A stretch of 64,000 bases of DNA, taken from positions 527,117 to 591,116 of the forward strand of contig NZ_QEWQ01000004.1 in the NCBI RefSeq assembly GCF_003121845.1, written 5' to 3'. Positions 1 to 8,741 of this stretch are shown in pieces. This DNA is from Ignatzschineria ureiclastica. GTDB lineage: Bacteria > Pseudomonadota > Gammaproteobacteria > Cardiobacteriales > Wohlfahrtiimonadaceae. A program made the position numbers and the translations under genes. How positions within the stretch are numbered: the first letter of the stretch is position 1; every line of letters begins with the position of its first letter. Under the pieces are notes generated by a model. It worked only from the letters and a program-made list of their open reading frames with translations, had not been told where the DNA came from and did not search any database.

Positions 1-202
1 ACATTTAAATATAAACTATTCGACAATAACTAATACCTTATTGATCTATATGGATTTTTTAAAACACCCGAGCTGAATTTTAATTTTTTATCATTTCGCT
101 CTGATTATTTATATTTTTTATAATTATACGTTGATCATCACTCTGGTGATCAATTGGTAACTGCCTTTTTTAGCTATATTTATGATAGTGATAACCTTAG
201 AA
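1..202. other. Intergenic left edge, no gene seen
   Basis: AT-rich stretch between the window edge and the stop codon of the SDR-family gene. A short hairpin-like ATCAC/GTGAT pair lies near position 140. I see no gene. Confidence 0.4.
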
Positions 203-1168
203 TTACGACAATTTTGTTGAACGACGCGCATTCAAACGATCGTAATAATATTTGTCTAACACAGTTGTCGGCATCTCAAATTGACGTACTGATTCATAAC
301 TAGCCGGCGTTAATCCTAACACTGCAAAATCATCTCGCTTCGTTACTGAAGGGGTTTTTGAAGTTTTGATTAAGTTACGGCTATAAGGGAATCGTGGCAT
401 AAATCCGATAAAAAATGCGATCAACGCCGCAAAACTATTGGGAAAACCGATAATAGTCCGTTTTTTCGGGGTAATCTCTTTCGCGACTTTCTGTGCAATC
501 TCTTTGAGTGTATAAGTCTCTTTACCTGCTAATTCAAAGCGTGTCTGCTCATAATCGTTGGCCAAAATTTGTAATACTGCATCTAAAATATCATTCACAA
601 ATACCGGCTGTACCTCTGCTTTCGCCATAGGTAAAAAGAGAATCGGCATTGTACGAACCCATCGGGCAATATGATAGGTAAAGCGATCTTCATAACCCAC
701 CACAAGTGAAGGCGCAATCACCGCTAATTCTGTTGTGTGATTTTTGGCTAAATCAATGAGTGCAGCTTCCCCTTCTCCTTTGGTAGAAAGGAATGTGCCG
801 GGGGCATCTTTACTTGCACCTAATGCACTAAAGTGAATCATCTTCTTCACACCAAGATCATTCGCAATTTCATAAATTTTAGTAGGATATGTAACATGCG
901 CCTTAGTTGCACGACGACGATTATTATCGAGTGTTCCTACAAGATTGATCACATAATCAGAACCAGCCATATGATGACGAATTAAAGCTTCATCTTCTAA
1001 TTTGCACTGATCAATAAATTCCACATAGGAATAACATGAAGCATCATTTTGTACATTAGGATCTCGTGAAAACACAGTGACACGATAACCATTTTTGGCC
1101 AATGCAACACTCAAAAGAGAACCAATAAATCCGGTGCCGCCGAAGATACTCACTTTTTTTCTATTCAT
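203..1168 (-). CDS. NAD(P)-binding SDR-family protein, complex I NDUFA9-like
   Basis: A 321-aa atypical short-chain dehydrogenase of the extended/atypical SDR type. The N-terminus carries the dinucleotide-binding motif GGTGFIGS right after a beta strand (residues about 6-16), followed by a VVxxL-type strand ending in NLVG near residue 77, as in NDUFA9-like and NmrA-like proteins. The catalytic YxxxK motif is not evident, which fits a nucleotide-binding rather than oxidoreductase role. The start is supported by AGGAG five bases upstream of the ATG. It is transcribed away from glmM. Substrate unknown; in bacteria these proteins are often annotated as complex I NDUFA9 subunit family without proof of any complex I role. 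Confidence 0.8.
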   Translation of the reverse strand: MNRKKVSIFGGTGFIGSLLSVALAKNGYRVTVFSRDPNVQNDASCYSYVEFIDQCKLEDEALIRHHMAGSDYVINLVGTLDNNRRRATKAHVTYPTKIYEIANDLGVKKMIHFSALGASKDAPGTFLSTKGEGEAALIDLAKNHTTELAVIAPSLVVGYEDRFTYHIARWVRTMPILFLPMAKAEVQPVFVNDILDAVLQILANDYEQTRFELAGKETYTLKEIAQKVAKEITPKKRTIIGFPNSFAALIAFFIGFMPRFPYSRNLIKTSKTPSVTKRDDFAVLGLTPASYESVRQFEMPTTVLDKYYYDRLNARRSTKLS

Positions 1169-1572
1169 CTCTGCTCCTGAATTAAAATAGCTACATAATT
1201 CTCTGAGTATAACAAATTCCCAATCATCATAGGACCTATTTTCATGATAAAAGATGAATATGATTATCAGCTATCATTATGAGATAGCACCAATAGATAT
1301 CCAATAGATATCCAATAGTGATAAATCTTGAATACATTGAATTCCTACTATCTATCTTCATACGTAATCTTGAGCCGTATCAAATAACAGATTCATATTT
1401 TTCTCTATTTGTGCAAAATAATCTCAGATAGTATAAAGATCTCTTTGATTTGTCATCAAATAGCGTAAAATGCCGACATTATAAATGTTTAAATATTTAA
1501 ATAAATTCAGTAAATCTATAAACTAGATATCACCCACAAGAAAGTGATAGAAAATCATAAAAGGATTGAATG
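1169..1572. other. Divergent intergenic region upstream of glmM
   Basis: About 400 AT-rich bases holding the divergent promoters of the SDR gene and glmM. An 11-bp unit (CAATAGATATC) is repeated 2.5 times in direct tandem at 1291-1318. An AAAGGA ribosome binding site lies at 1561-1566. No gene is supported. Confidence 0.45.
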
Positions 1573-2895
1573 ATGAGAAAATATTTTGGAACCGATGGGA
1601 TTCGAGGAAAAGTCGGGGAATTCCCATTAACACCTGATTTTGCCCTCAAATTAGGGTTTGCCGCAGGTAAAGCTTTAGCGGAACAACATCCTAAAGCCAC
1701 TGTCTTGATCGGAAAAGATACGCGTCTTTCTGGGGATATGTTTGAAACAGCCTTAGCAGCAGGATTAAACTATGCCGGCGTTGATGTTCTCCTTGCAGGT
1801 ATTTTACCAACCCCCGGAATTGCCCATTTAGTGATTAAGCATCAATTTTCTGCCGGAATTGTTGTATCTGCTTCTCATAATCCCTTTTATGATAATGGCA
1901 TTAAGTTTTTCAGTAAAAAAGGGGAAAAACTCGATGATACGTTAGAATCACATATCGAAGCATTGATTGATATGCCAATGACCATGCCAGACAATGGTTC
2001 TATTGGCAGAACACAATATTTTGTAGATGGTGTTGCTGAATATATCGATTTTTGCCGAGCTAGTGCCGATAATCTCGATCTTTCAGGATTAAACATTGTT
2101 CTCGATTGTGCCCATGGTGCCACCTATGAAGTAGCGCCAACATTATTTAAACGATTAGGAGCCAACATCATCACTATCGGTACAGAACCCAACGGTACCA
2201 ATATTAATGATCATGTGGGCTCAACTGCGCCGGCAACCTTAATCGAAACGGTATTAACTCAAAAAGCAGATTGTGGTATTGCTTTTGATGGTGATGGGGA
2301 TCGATTGCTTATTGTCGATCATCAAGGCCGTCCATTTGATGGTGATGATATCCTCTATCTCCTTGCGATCGCAAAAAAAGAGAAGCGCGTTGTGGGGACT
2401 ATTATGAGTAATCTTGGTTTTGAGCAAGCGCTGAAAAAAGCCGGCATTGAATTACTTCGCTCAAAAGTAGGTGATCGCTATGTCCTTGAGATGCTCAACG
2501 AAGAGAATCTCACGATTGGTGGCGAAAATTCAGGTCATATTCTCTGCTTAGATCAACATTCTACCGGCGATGGCATTATTGCTGCGCTCCAAACATTACT
2601 ATTTAGTCAAAAACTCGGTAAAAGCTTTGCCGAGATTCGCGATGAGATCCCTAAGACTGTACAAGTCATGCATAATGTTCGTATTGAAAAAGGCGCACTT
2701 TGGGAAAGCGATGCTCTCAAACAAGAGATCGCTGTTATCGATACCCTGCTTGCAGGCAAAGGCCGTATTCTCATCCGCCCTTCTGGGACTGAGCCTGTAG
2801 TGCGCATTATGGTGGAAAGTAGCGATCAAAATGAATGTGAGATCTATGTTGAACGTCTTAAAAAGGTGTTATTAGAAAATATGGTGCTTGCATAA
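1573..2895 (+). CDS. glmM: Phosphoglucosamine mutase GlmM
   Basis: Interconverts glucosamine-6-phosphate and glucosamine-1-phosphate in the cytoplasm, feeding UDP-GlcNAc for peptidoglycan and LPS. The N-terminus MRKYFGTDGIRG is the family signature. The active-site phosphoserine is in SASHNP (Ser about 101), the metal-binding loop is DGDGDR (about 240), and the C-terminal phosphate-binding RPSGTEPVVRIMVE is intact. At 440 aa the length is typical. Two in-frame ATGs are adjacent (1570 and 1573). The second gives six bases from the AAAGGA ribosome binding site and matches the family start, so I prefer it. A strong hairpin terminator follows at 2975-3010, making it a single-gene unit. Confidence 0.97.
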   Translation: MRKYFGTDGIRGKVGEFPLTPDFALKLGFAAGKALAEQHPKATVLIGKDTRLSGDMFETALAAGLNYAGVDVLLAGILPTPGIAHLVIKHQFSAGIVVSASHNPFYDNGIKFFSKKGEKLDDTLESHIEALIDMPMTMPDNGSIGRTQYFVDGVAEYIDFCRASADNLDLSGLNIVLDCAHGATYEVAPTLFKRLGANIITIGTEPNGTNINDHVGSTAPATLIETVLTQKADCGIAFDGDGDRLLIVDHQGRPFDGDDILYLLAIAKKEKRVVGTIMSNLGFEQALKKAGIELLRSKVGDRYVLEMLNEENLTIGGENSGHILCLDQHSTGDGIIAALQTLLFSQKLGKSFAEIRDEIPKTVQVMHNVRIEKGALWESDALKQEIAVIDTLLAGKGRILIRPSGTEPVVRIMVESSDQNECEIYVERLKKVLLENMVLA

Positions 2896-2974
2896 ATAAT
2901 CCTAGCGTTATCTAGTGTGATTAAACAGGTCAAACATCATCGATTAACTCTTTTCCAAACTTGTAAATTATCAT

Positions 2975-3010
2975 AAAGCCCCGGATCACTCTAGATGATT
3001 CTGGGGCTTT
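2975..3010 (+). terminator. Rho-independent terminator after glmM
   Basis: AAAGCCCC (2975-2982) pairs with GGGGCTTT (3003-3010), with an imperfect inner stem. It sits 80 bases after the glmM stop. The stem is symmetrical enough to act on the opposite strand too. Confidence 0.8.
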
Positions 3011-3118
3011 ACTCTATCTAGTGCTTTTTTAGTTTTTTGATTTCAATATTTACGACTCTTCATCAATAATTCCCAAGGAAGATCAACGAACATCAAAGAA
3101 TGAAAATTAACCGACTCT

Positions 3119-3136
3119 ATGACAAGAATATGACAA
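3119..3136 (-). promoter_or_regulatory. Divergent Pho box upstream of phoB
   Basis: Read on the minus strand, two perfect TTGTCAT half-sites are separated by ATTC (period 11 bp), the PhoB-box grammar. A TAATTT hexamer (3104-3109) lies nine bases downstream on the minus strand and could be a -10. The orientation points away from phoB, towards the 3' side of glmM. Confidence 0.55.
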
Positions 3137-3157
3137 AATATCAGTCAAACACTAGTT

Positions 3158-3191
3158 TTGTTACACAATTGTCATAATTCAATTTTACACT
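3158..3191 (+). promoter_or_regulatory. Pho box and -10 of phoB
   Basis: TTGTTAC (3158-3164) and TTGTCAT (3169-3175) form two half-sites 11 bp apart. Ten bases later TACACT (3186-3191) is a plausible -10. The spacing is identical to that found upstream of pstS and pstB in this window. A start of transcription near 3198 would leave a leader of about 70 nt before the phoB start codon. Confidence 0.8.
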
Positions 3192-3202
3192 TGAAGCCAT
3201 CT

Positions 3203-3220
3203 ATTACAGCTGTATGACAA
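3203..3220 (-). promoter_or_regulatory. Weak Pho-box-like pair in the phoB leader
   Basis: On the minus strand TTGTCAT, four bases, then CTGTAAT: one perfect and one imperfect half-site 11 bp apart. It lies just downstream of the predicted phoB transcription start. It may be an autoregulatory site or chance. Confidence 0.3.
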
Positions 3221-3265
3221 AATCAGATGGCAATTGATAATCACGAAATATATGTTGAGAGCACT

Positions 3266-3958
3266 ATGAAGAAAATTTTGATCGTTGAAGATGAACTTCC
3301 TATTTCAGAAATGATTGAACACTTTTTAACCAGCGAGGGATTCGATGTATCCCAAGCCTTCGATGGCCTTGAGGCGAAAGAGATTCTCAATTCTCAAAAG
3401 AAAATCGATCTCATCCTCCTCGATTGGATGCTTCCTAAAAAATCCGGTATTGATCTTCTTAAAGAACTCAAAGATAGCCGTAAAAACCGTCATATTCCTG
3501 TGATTATGCTCAGTGCCCGCGCAGAATTAGAAGACCGATTAGAAGGACTGGATTCTGGCGCAGATGATTATCTCCCCAAACCTTTTGCCATGAAAGAGCT
3601 CCTCTCTCGAGTCAACTCCCTCATTCGCCGTATTGAAGAGTATATCCCTGAAGAGAATCAGATTATTGAAATCTCCGGCATTGAGCTTGATCTTGATGCG
3701 CAGCGTATTGTCATCGAAGGGCAGCCCCTGAATGTCAGCACGATTGAATTTCGCTTACTAGCTTTCTTTATGACTCACTTAGATCGGGTATATAGCCGGG
3801 CAAAACTGCTCGATCATGTATGGGGAATTGATAGCTATGTGGATGAACGAACAGTGGATGTGACAATTGGTCGATTACGGAAAATATTAGAACAAACAGG
3901 ACATCATAAGTTATTACAAACTGTTCGGGGCGAAGGCTATCGTTTTTCACCCTCATAA
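3266..3958 (+). CDS. phoB: Phosphate regulon response regulator PhoB
   Basis: OmpR/PhoB-family response regulator, 230 aa, cytoplasmic. The receiver domain (about 1-120) has the acidic pair in ILIVEDE, the phosphoacceptor Asp in LILLDWMLP, and the conserved Lys in LPKPF. A winged-helix DNA-binding domain (about 130-230) ends in the RTVRGEGYRF signature. I start at MKKILIVEDE because this gives the usual PhoB length; an in-frame ATG at 3227 would add 13 unconserved residues that lie in the predicted leader. A Pho box at 3158-3175 indicates autoregulation. The sensor kinase gene follows on the same strand after about 185 bases. Confidence 0.96.
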   Translation: MKKILIVEDELPISEMIEHFLTSEGFDVSQAFDGLEAKEILNSQKKIDLILLDWMLPKKSGIDLLKELKDSRKNRHIPVIMLSARAELEDRLEGLDSGADDYLPKPFAMKELLSRVNSLIRRIEEYIPEENQIIEISGIELDLDAQRIVIEGQPLNVSTIEFRLLAFFMTHLDRVYSRAKLLDHVWGIDSYVDERTVDVTIGRLRKILEQTGHHKLLQTVRGEGYRFSPS

Positions 3959-4142
3959 CCTACTTTATAGTTAATATAAGTATCATTTCATACTAGATAA
4001 CCAATCTCATATCGAGAATGATCCATTCCCCTTTATTTCAATCTGCCTATTAAATATTCATAATGACGATGATTCAAACATTTCCCATCGTTTTCCATTA
4101 TCTTATAGGCAATATTTAATATTCATGAGGAAAGATGCTTAC
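3959..4142 (+). other. phoB-phoR intergenic leader with nested inverted repeats
   Basis: A spacer of about 185 bases. GCCTAT (4045-4050) pairs with ATAGGC (4105-4110), and CGATG (4067-4071) with CATCG (4086-4090), so a nested stem can form just upstream of phoR. The phoR ribosome binding site AGGAAAG (4128-4134) lies after the structure. Function unknown. Confidence 0.4.
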
Positions 4143-5432
4143 ATGCTAGGCCATATCTCCATAAAACACTTTATTTTAGAACTCCTGTTCGCTGCATTAC
4201 CGGCAATTTTGCTCTCATTTATTGTTGGACATCTTTTCCTTTGGCTCTTTCTTGCAACCTTACTCCTCTTGATATGGCATTATCGGCAAGCCTACCGGCT
4301 TTCTCATTGGATTTGGGTGGATCATAATATCTATCCACCGGAAGGAAGAGGTGTTTGGCTGCGAATATTTCATGGTTTACGGCGTATGCGTCTTGACCAA
4401 CGAAAAGAGCGAAATCAACTACTTGAATTTATTAAGTACTTTCGCAAAGGTGCAGAATCAATGCCGGATGCTACCATTCTTTGTGATAAAGATGGCCGGT
4501 TAAACTGGTGTAACCCACAAGCAGAAACGATGCTTAAGCTCCGTTGGCCTCAAGATGAGGGACAAAATATTTTTAATCTTATTCGTAAACCGGATATTGT
4601 CGAATACTTTAAGAAAGGGGATTTTGATCAACCCTTTCTATTAAAACATGATCAACGTGAATTAGAGTGCCGCTTTTACTATCCCTATATCGAAAATAAC
4701 TTACTGATTATCATTCGAGATATTACGGATCGACAGATCGCAGAACGCACTCGGCAGATGTTTTTTGCTAACGTCAATCATGAGTTACGGGTACCGCTGA
4801 CTGTGCTTAAAGGCTATGTTGAAATGCTTGAAAATAATCTTTCTGATGAAGAGAAAGATACTTTTGAGGGAAAAGCACTCTTACGAATGGAAGAGCAAGT
4901 CGATCGGCTACATGCACTTGTCATTCAGCTAATGGCACTCACTCGCTTAGAAACAGCCCCTAAAGAAGATCAATTTACGACCTTTAACTTTTCTGCCCTA
5001 CTGACTTCAATCATCGAAGATTATCAACAAAATCATCCTACAACACGCACTTATATCACAAGTAATATTGCCCCCAATATTGAAGTTTGGGGCAATTTGG
5101 AGCAATTACGACAAGTCGTCAGTAATCTCTTCTATAACGCAATTGAGCATAACCCACCTGAAACACCGATTCATATCTCACTAACAGAACAGAATAAAAA
5201 AGTACAATTCACCATCGAAGATCAAGGTGCCGGCATTCCTGCTGTACATCTTCACAAACTTACAGAGCGTTTCTATCGAGTAGATTCCTCCCGTAACCGC
5301 AACCAATCCGGCGGTAGTGGCTTAGGGCTTGCCATCGTCAAACACGCACTGAACAACCATGACAGTCAACTACAAGTCAGTAGTGAAGTAGGTAAAGGCA
5401 CGAAGTTTGGGTTTGTATTAATGAGGAGTTGA
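4143..5432 (+). CDS. phoR: Phosphate regulon sensor histidine kinase PhoR
   Basis: Membrane-bound sensor kinase of 429 aa that partners PhoB. Hydrophobic N-terminal segments (about residues 5-50) are followed by a PAS-like domain (about 95-190). HisKA has the phosphorylated His in NVNHELRVPL. The ATPase domain shows an N box (NLFYNAIEHNPP), G1 (DQGAGI) and G2 (GGSGLGLAIV). An in-frame ATG exists at 4125, but the ATG at 4143 has AGGAAAG eight bases upstream and gives a conventional N-terminus. The 3' end carries an 11-bp tandem duplication (GATGAGGAGTT twice) that spans the stop codon. The gene is followed by a MITE-like remnant. Confidence 0.95.
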   Translation: MLGHISIKHFILELLFAALPAILLSFIVGHLFLWLFLATLLLLIWHYRQAYRLSHWIWVDHNIYPPEGRGVWLRIFHGLRRMRLDQRKERNQLLEFIKYFRKGAESMPDATILCDKDGRLNWCNPQAETMLKLRWPQDEGQNIFNLIRKPDIVEYFKKGDFDQPFLLKHDQRELECRFYYPYIENNLLIIIRDITDRQIAERTRQMFFANVNHELRVPLTVLKGYVEMLENNLSDEEKDTFEGKALLRMEEQVDRLHALVIQLMALTRLETAPKEDQFTTFNFSALLTSIIEDYQQNHPTTRTYITSNIAPNIEVWGNLEQLRQVVSNLFYNAIEHNPPETPIHISLTEQNKKVQFTIEDQGAGIPAVHLHKLTERFYRVDSSRNRNQSGGSGLGLAIVKHALNNHDSQLQVSSEVGKGTKFGFVLMRS

Positions 5433-5444
5433 TGAGGAGTTGTA

Positions 5445-5575
5445 ATAATATTTGGTTCAAAGTAAGCTTATTCAAATACCGGCGCATCAGTTGTAAAAAG
5501 TAAGGAAGCTGTTCCATCCGGCATCTTGCAAGTGTTGTTTAGTACGGTTTTATGTTCTTTTATAAATCATGCCAA
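5445..5575 (-). repeat. MITE-like repeat copy I (decayed)
   Basis: Opposite orientation to the copy at 12351. It retains GGTTCAAAGTAAGCTTATT at the left end, the ACCGGCGCATCAG core and the GGCATCTTGCAAGTGTTG block, but the right terminus has been lost. It sits directly behind phoR. Confidence 0.75.
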
Positions 5576-5615
5576 TAAATAGATTGAATCAGCCCTTTAC
5601 AAAAAACAACTTGTA

Positions 5616-5645
5616 TTGACACTCCCCGCGTTACCATAATATATC
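5616..5645 (+). promoter_or_regulatory. Candidate sigma70 promoter of the OYE-family reductase
   Basis: A perfect TTGACA -35 (5616-5621) is followed by AATATA (5638-5643, 16-bp spacer) or TATATC (5640-5645, 18-bp spacer), about 45 bases before the start codon. The GC-rich spacer (CTCCCCGCG) is unlike its surroundings and might hold an operator. Confidence 0.5.
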
Positions 5646-5687
5646 CATTTATATTTTGATATAGATCAACGCAAAGAGGAGCATACT

Positions 5688-6773
5688 ATGAGTCAACTAT
5701 TTTCACCTTATCAACTAGGGGCTTTGCAACTTGAAAACCGTCTCGTAATTCCGCCAATGTGTCAATATGCAGCGATAGAAGGTATTCCTTCTGCTTGGCA
5801 TTCAATGCACTATGGCTCTTTAGCACAATCAGGGGCTTCTCTCTTAATTGTGGAAGCAACTGCGGTATTACCTGAGGGTCGAATTTCTTCTGCTGATTTA
5901 GGGATTTGGAATGATGAACAGGAAGCTGGATTTAAATCCTTGCTATCAGAAATCAAAGAGTATTCTCCTATTAAAATGGGGATTCAGTTAGCTCATGCAG
6001 GTCGAAAAGCCTCGACCGATATTCCTTGGAAAACAGATCGACAATTATCGATTGCCGAAGGTGGCTGGCAGACTGTCGCACCTTCTGCTCTCCCCTTTAA
6101 TATCGATGATGCGACTCCAAAGGCATTAACAGAGGCAGAAATTGCTGACCGCGTTGAAGGTTTTGTTGAAGCGGCTCTTCGCTCGGAACGTGCTGGATTT
6201 GAATTATTAGAACTTCATGCTGCACATGGTTATCTATTACATGAATTCCTCTCTCCACTTTCCAATCAACGTACAGATCGTTATGGCGGCAGTTTTGAGA
6301 ACCGTATTCGTTTTCTTATGGAAGTCTTTACTGCTATACGGGAGAAAGTATCTCCTAAAGTGGCTGTCGGTGTTCGTATCTCTGCAACCGATTGGGTCGA
6401 GGGCGGCTGGAATTTAGAAGAATCGATTGAATTAACTCGACAATTAAAAGCAAAAGGGGCTGATTTTATCCATGTCTCCACCGGCGCGCTCTCATTAGAA
6501 CAACAAATCCCAGCCAAACCGCTCTATCAAGTACCTTTTGCTGAAGCGATTAAACAAAAAACTGACCTTACCACAATTGCCGTTGGTTTAATTACTACAG
6601 CACAAGAAGCAGAATCAGTAATCGCCGAGAAGAGAGCAGATCTTGTTGCCATTGGCCGAGGAATGTTACTCAATCCACGTTGGGGCTGGATTGCAGCTCA
6701 TCAGTTAGGGGAAGAGGTCGTTACAAACCCTCGATATAATGCGATTCATTCAATATTGCGTCATTCAAAGTAA
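5688..6773 (+). CDS. NADH:flavin oxidoreductase, XenA/YqjM class of old yellow enzymes
   Basis: FMN-dependent ene-reductase, 361 aa, cytoplasmic. It reduces activated C=C bonds (enones, maleimides, sometimes nitro compounds) with NAD(P)H. Class markers of the thermophilic-like group are the N-terminal NRLVIPPMCQYAA with its flavin-tuning Cys, the WHSMHYGSLAQSGA segment, the HAAHGYLLHEFLSP substrate-binding His pair, and the NQRTDRYGGSFENR signature. It has a GAGGAG-type ribosome binding site and its own TTGACA promoter. It lies between phoR and the phoU terminator, unrelated to phosphate uptake by sequence. A bidirectional terminator follows. XenA-like naming is by resemblance; the natural substrate is unknown. 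Confidence 0.92.
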   Translation: MSQLFSPYQLGALQLENRLVIPPMCQYAAIEGIPSAWHSMHYGSLAQSGASLLIVEATAVLPEGRISSADLGIWNDEQEAGFKSLLSEIKEYSPIKMGIQLAHAGRKASTDIPWKTDRQLSIAEGGWQTVAPSALPFNIDDATPKALTEAEIADRVEGFVEAALRSERAGFELLELHAAHGYLLHEFLSPLSNQRTDRYGGSFENRIRFLMEVFTAIREKVSPKVAVGVRISATDWVEGGWNLEESIELTRQLKAKGADFIHVSTGALSLEQQIPAKPLYQVPFAEAIKQKTDLTTIAVGLITTAQEAESVIAEKRADLVAIGRGMLLNPRWGWIAAHQLGEEVVTNPRYNAIHSILRHSK

Positions 6774-6882
6774 TCTATAATAAATATTTCAAATGAATAG
6801 ATAGAGCATTGAATACGATAGATAGATTACTTAATTAATTGATTATTCGATTAATTGATGAAGAATCATAAAAATCAATAAA

Positions 6883-6910
6883 AAAACCTCAGCTAAAAAA
6901 CTGAGGTTTT
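6883..6910. terminator. Bidirectional terminator between OYE gene and phoU
   Basis: AAAACCTCAG (6883-6892) pairs perfectly with CTGAGGTTTT (6901-6910), with an A run on the left and T run on the right. It can end both the reductase transcript (+) and phoU (-). Confidence 0.9.
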
Positions 6911-6928
6911 GATCTACCCACTGAAATT

Positions 6929-7657
6929 TTACAACGCTTTCTTATCACGATTTTCAAGTAAAGCTTCTAAACGTGCATTCTTCTGAACGCGAATATCAAC
7001 GCCTTTGACGAAGTAGATAATAAATTCGCAGATATTTTGGCAACGATCCCCAATCCGCTCTAAAGAACGAGCACATTGCATTGCGCTTAATACGGAGGGA
7101 ATCGTGCGACCATCTTCCATCATATAGGTCATTAATTGACGGATAACATTATCATATTCCCCATCAATGCGATCATCTTCAGGATAGATCTCTAATACCG
7201 CTTCAAAATCCATACGCGCAAAGGCATCGAGTACTTTTTCAAAGAAACGTAGACTGCGATTTGCTAATGATTCAAGCGATACTAAGATCGACGCGTGATT
7301 TTCTGGTAATGGTGTAAACGCCATTTTAGCAATATTACGCGCACTATCGGCGATACGCTCAAGTTCGGCAATTGTTTTGATAATAACGATTAAAAGACGC
7401 AGGTCGCTTGCGGTCGGTTGGCGTTTAGCAATGATCATAATGCAGAGCTCATTAATCTCTACTTCTAATTCATTAATCACTTCATCCCGCGCAATAATCT
7501 CTTTCGCAAGTACTTCATCTTGCGTGATCATCGCTTTAATAGAATCTTGGATTTGACGCTCAGTCAATCCCCCCATCTCTAATACTTTGCTCATTGAGCG
7601 CTCAAGCTCTGCATTAAATTGTGCAGAGATATGGCTATTAAAATCTAATTTTTTCAT
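6929..7657 (-). CDS. phoU: Phosphate signalling complex protein PhoU
   Basis: Cytoplasmic all-helical protein of 242 aa that couples the Pst transporter to PhoR and keeps the Pho regulon off when phosphate is plentiful. Two PhoU repeats are visible, each with the metal-binding pattern (RDEVINELEVEINE and DDRIDGEYDNVIRQL) and the ERIADSARNIA / ERIGDRCQNICEF helices. It is the last gene of the pst operon. It is separated from pstB by 168 bases holding a long inverted repeat (7688-7741), so its level may be set separately from the transporter. Confidence 0.97.
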   Translation of the reverse strand: MKKLDFNSHISAQFNAELERSMSKVLEMGGLTERQIQDSIKAMITQDEVLAKEIIARDEVINELEVEINELCIMIIAKRQPTASDLRLLIVIIKTIAELERIADSARNIAKMAFTPLPENHASILVSLESLANRSLRFFEKVLDAFARMDFEAVLEIYPEDDRIDGEYDNVIRQLMTYMMEDGRTIPSVLSAMQCARSLERIGDRCQNICEFIIYFVKGVDIRVQKNARLEALLENRDKKAL

Positions 7658-7687
7658 CTCTAATTACCTATGAACCCATAAAATTGG

Positions 7688-7741
7688 GAAGATCACCAAA
7701 ACCGATCCTGTTTAATTAGACATCTTATTTTGGCGATCTTC
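7688..7741 (-). other. Inverted repeat between pstB and phoU
   Basis: GAAGATCACCAAAA (7688-7701) and TTTTGGCGATCTTC (7728-7741) match at 13 of 14 positions around a 26-base loop. The stem lacks a following U tract, so an mRNA-stability or attenuation hairpin is more likely than a terminator. Confidence 0.6.
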
Positions 7742-7825
7742 AATCATTGTGTACCTTTATTACAATCGGTTGTATCCCGATCTAGTCGCTTCTCAAGTAT
7801 TTCTTAATAATGCTTTAAAAATAGC

Positions 7826-8680
7826 TTAACCATAACGGCCAGTAATATAATCTTCTGTCTGCTTATGATTCGGTTTAGTGAAAATCGTATCAGTATCATC
7901 AAACTCAATTAGGTCACCAAGATACATAAAGGCGGTTTTATCTGAACAACGAGCCGCTTGTTGCATATTATGGGTTACCATCACAATGGTATAATCTTCT
8001 TTTAATTCAAAGATTAACTCTTCAATTTTCCCCGTTGAAATCGGGTCAAGTGCCGAACAAGGTTCATCCATTAGCAAAATTTCAGGACGAATCGCAATTG
8101 CACGTGCAATACTCAAACGTTGCTGCTGACCACCGGAAAGATTCGTTCCTTGATCGTGTAATTTATCTTTGGTTTCACTCCAAAGCGCCGCTTTCGTCAA
8201 TGCCCACTCTACCCGCGCATCCATATCCGCACGTGAAAGGTTTTCAAAGAGCTTTACACCAAAAGCAATATTGTCATAAATGGTCATCGGAAATGGTGTA
8301 GGCTTCTGGAAAACCATCCCCACATTCGCTCTTAATAGCGCCACATCTTGCTTGCTCGTTAAGATATTTTCATTATTAATGAGAATCTCCCCTTCAGCAC
8401 GTTGCTCCGGATAGAGTTCAAACATTTTATTAAATGTCCGAAGTAGCGTTGATTTACCACAACCCGAGGGGCCAATAAATGCGGTTACTTGATTCTCTGG
8501 GATATCTAACGTGATATTGTGTAGCGCGTGAAATTTTTGGTAATAGAAATTCAAATTACGCACACTAATCTTCGCTGCGTGTTCTTTCTTCTCTACCGGC
8601 GCTTTATTGCTTGCCGCTATAAATGGATCGTGCGCAGCATTATCAATGTGATCGGCATTGGTTTTATTATCTAAATTCAT
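7826..8680 (-). CDS. pstB: Phosphate ABC transporter ATP-binding protein PstB
   Basis: ATPase of the high-affinity phosphate importer PstSCAB, 284 aa. Walker A is GPSGCGKST, the ABC signature [14 protein letters not shown] and Walker B EILLMDEP; the C-terminus ends in the PstB-typical DYITGRYG. I start at [10 protein letters not shown] because AGGA lies eight bases upstream and because a Pho promoter with its -10 at 8742-8747 would begin transcription downstream of the further in-frame start at 8752. About 35 N-terminal residues before the nucleotide-binding domain are poorly conserved and rich in N, A and K. It precedes phoU and has its own Pho box. Confidence 0.96.
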   Translation of the reverse strand: MNLDNKTNADHIDNAAHDPFIAASNKAPVEKKEHAAKISVRNLNFYYQKFHALHNITLDIPENQVTAFIGPSGCGKSTLLRTFNKMFELYPEQRAEGEILINNENILTSKQDVALLRANVGMVFQKPTPFPMTIYDNIAFGVKLFENLSRADMDARVEWALTKAALWSETKDKLHDQGTNLSGGQQQRLSIARAIAIRPEILLMDEPCSALDPISTGKIEELIFELKEDYTIVMVTHNMQQAARCSDKTAFMYLGDLIEFDDTDTIFTKPNHKQTEDYITGRYG

Positions 8681-8741
8681 TCTACTATTCCTACTAGAGT
8701 TTGAGTATCCTCTCGCGACATTCGAGGGAATAAGCGGTTTT

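Noticed and set aside
3060-3091. A 16-codon peptide on the minus strand within the putative Pho-driven transcript
   Set aside because: No ribosome binding site and too short to judge; it would be almost leaderless.
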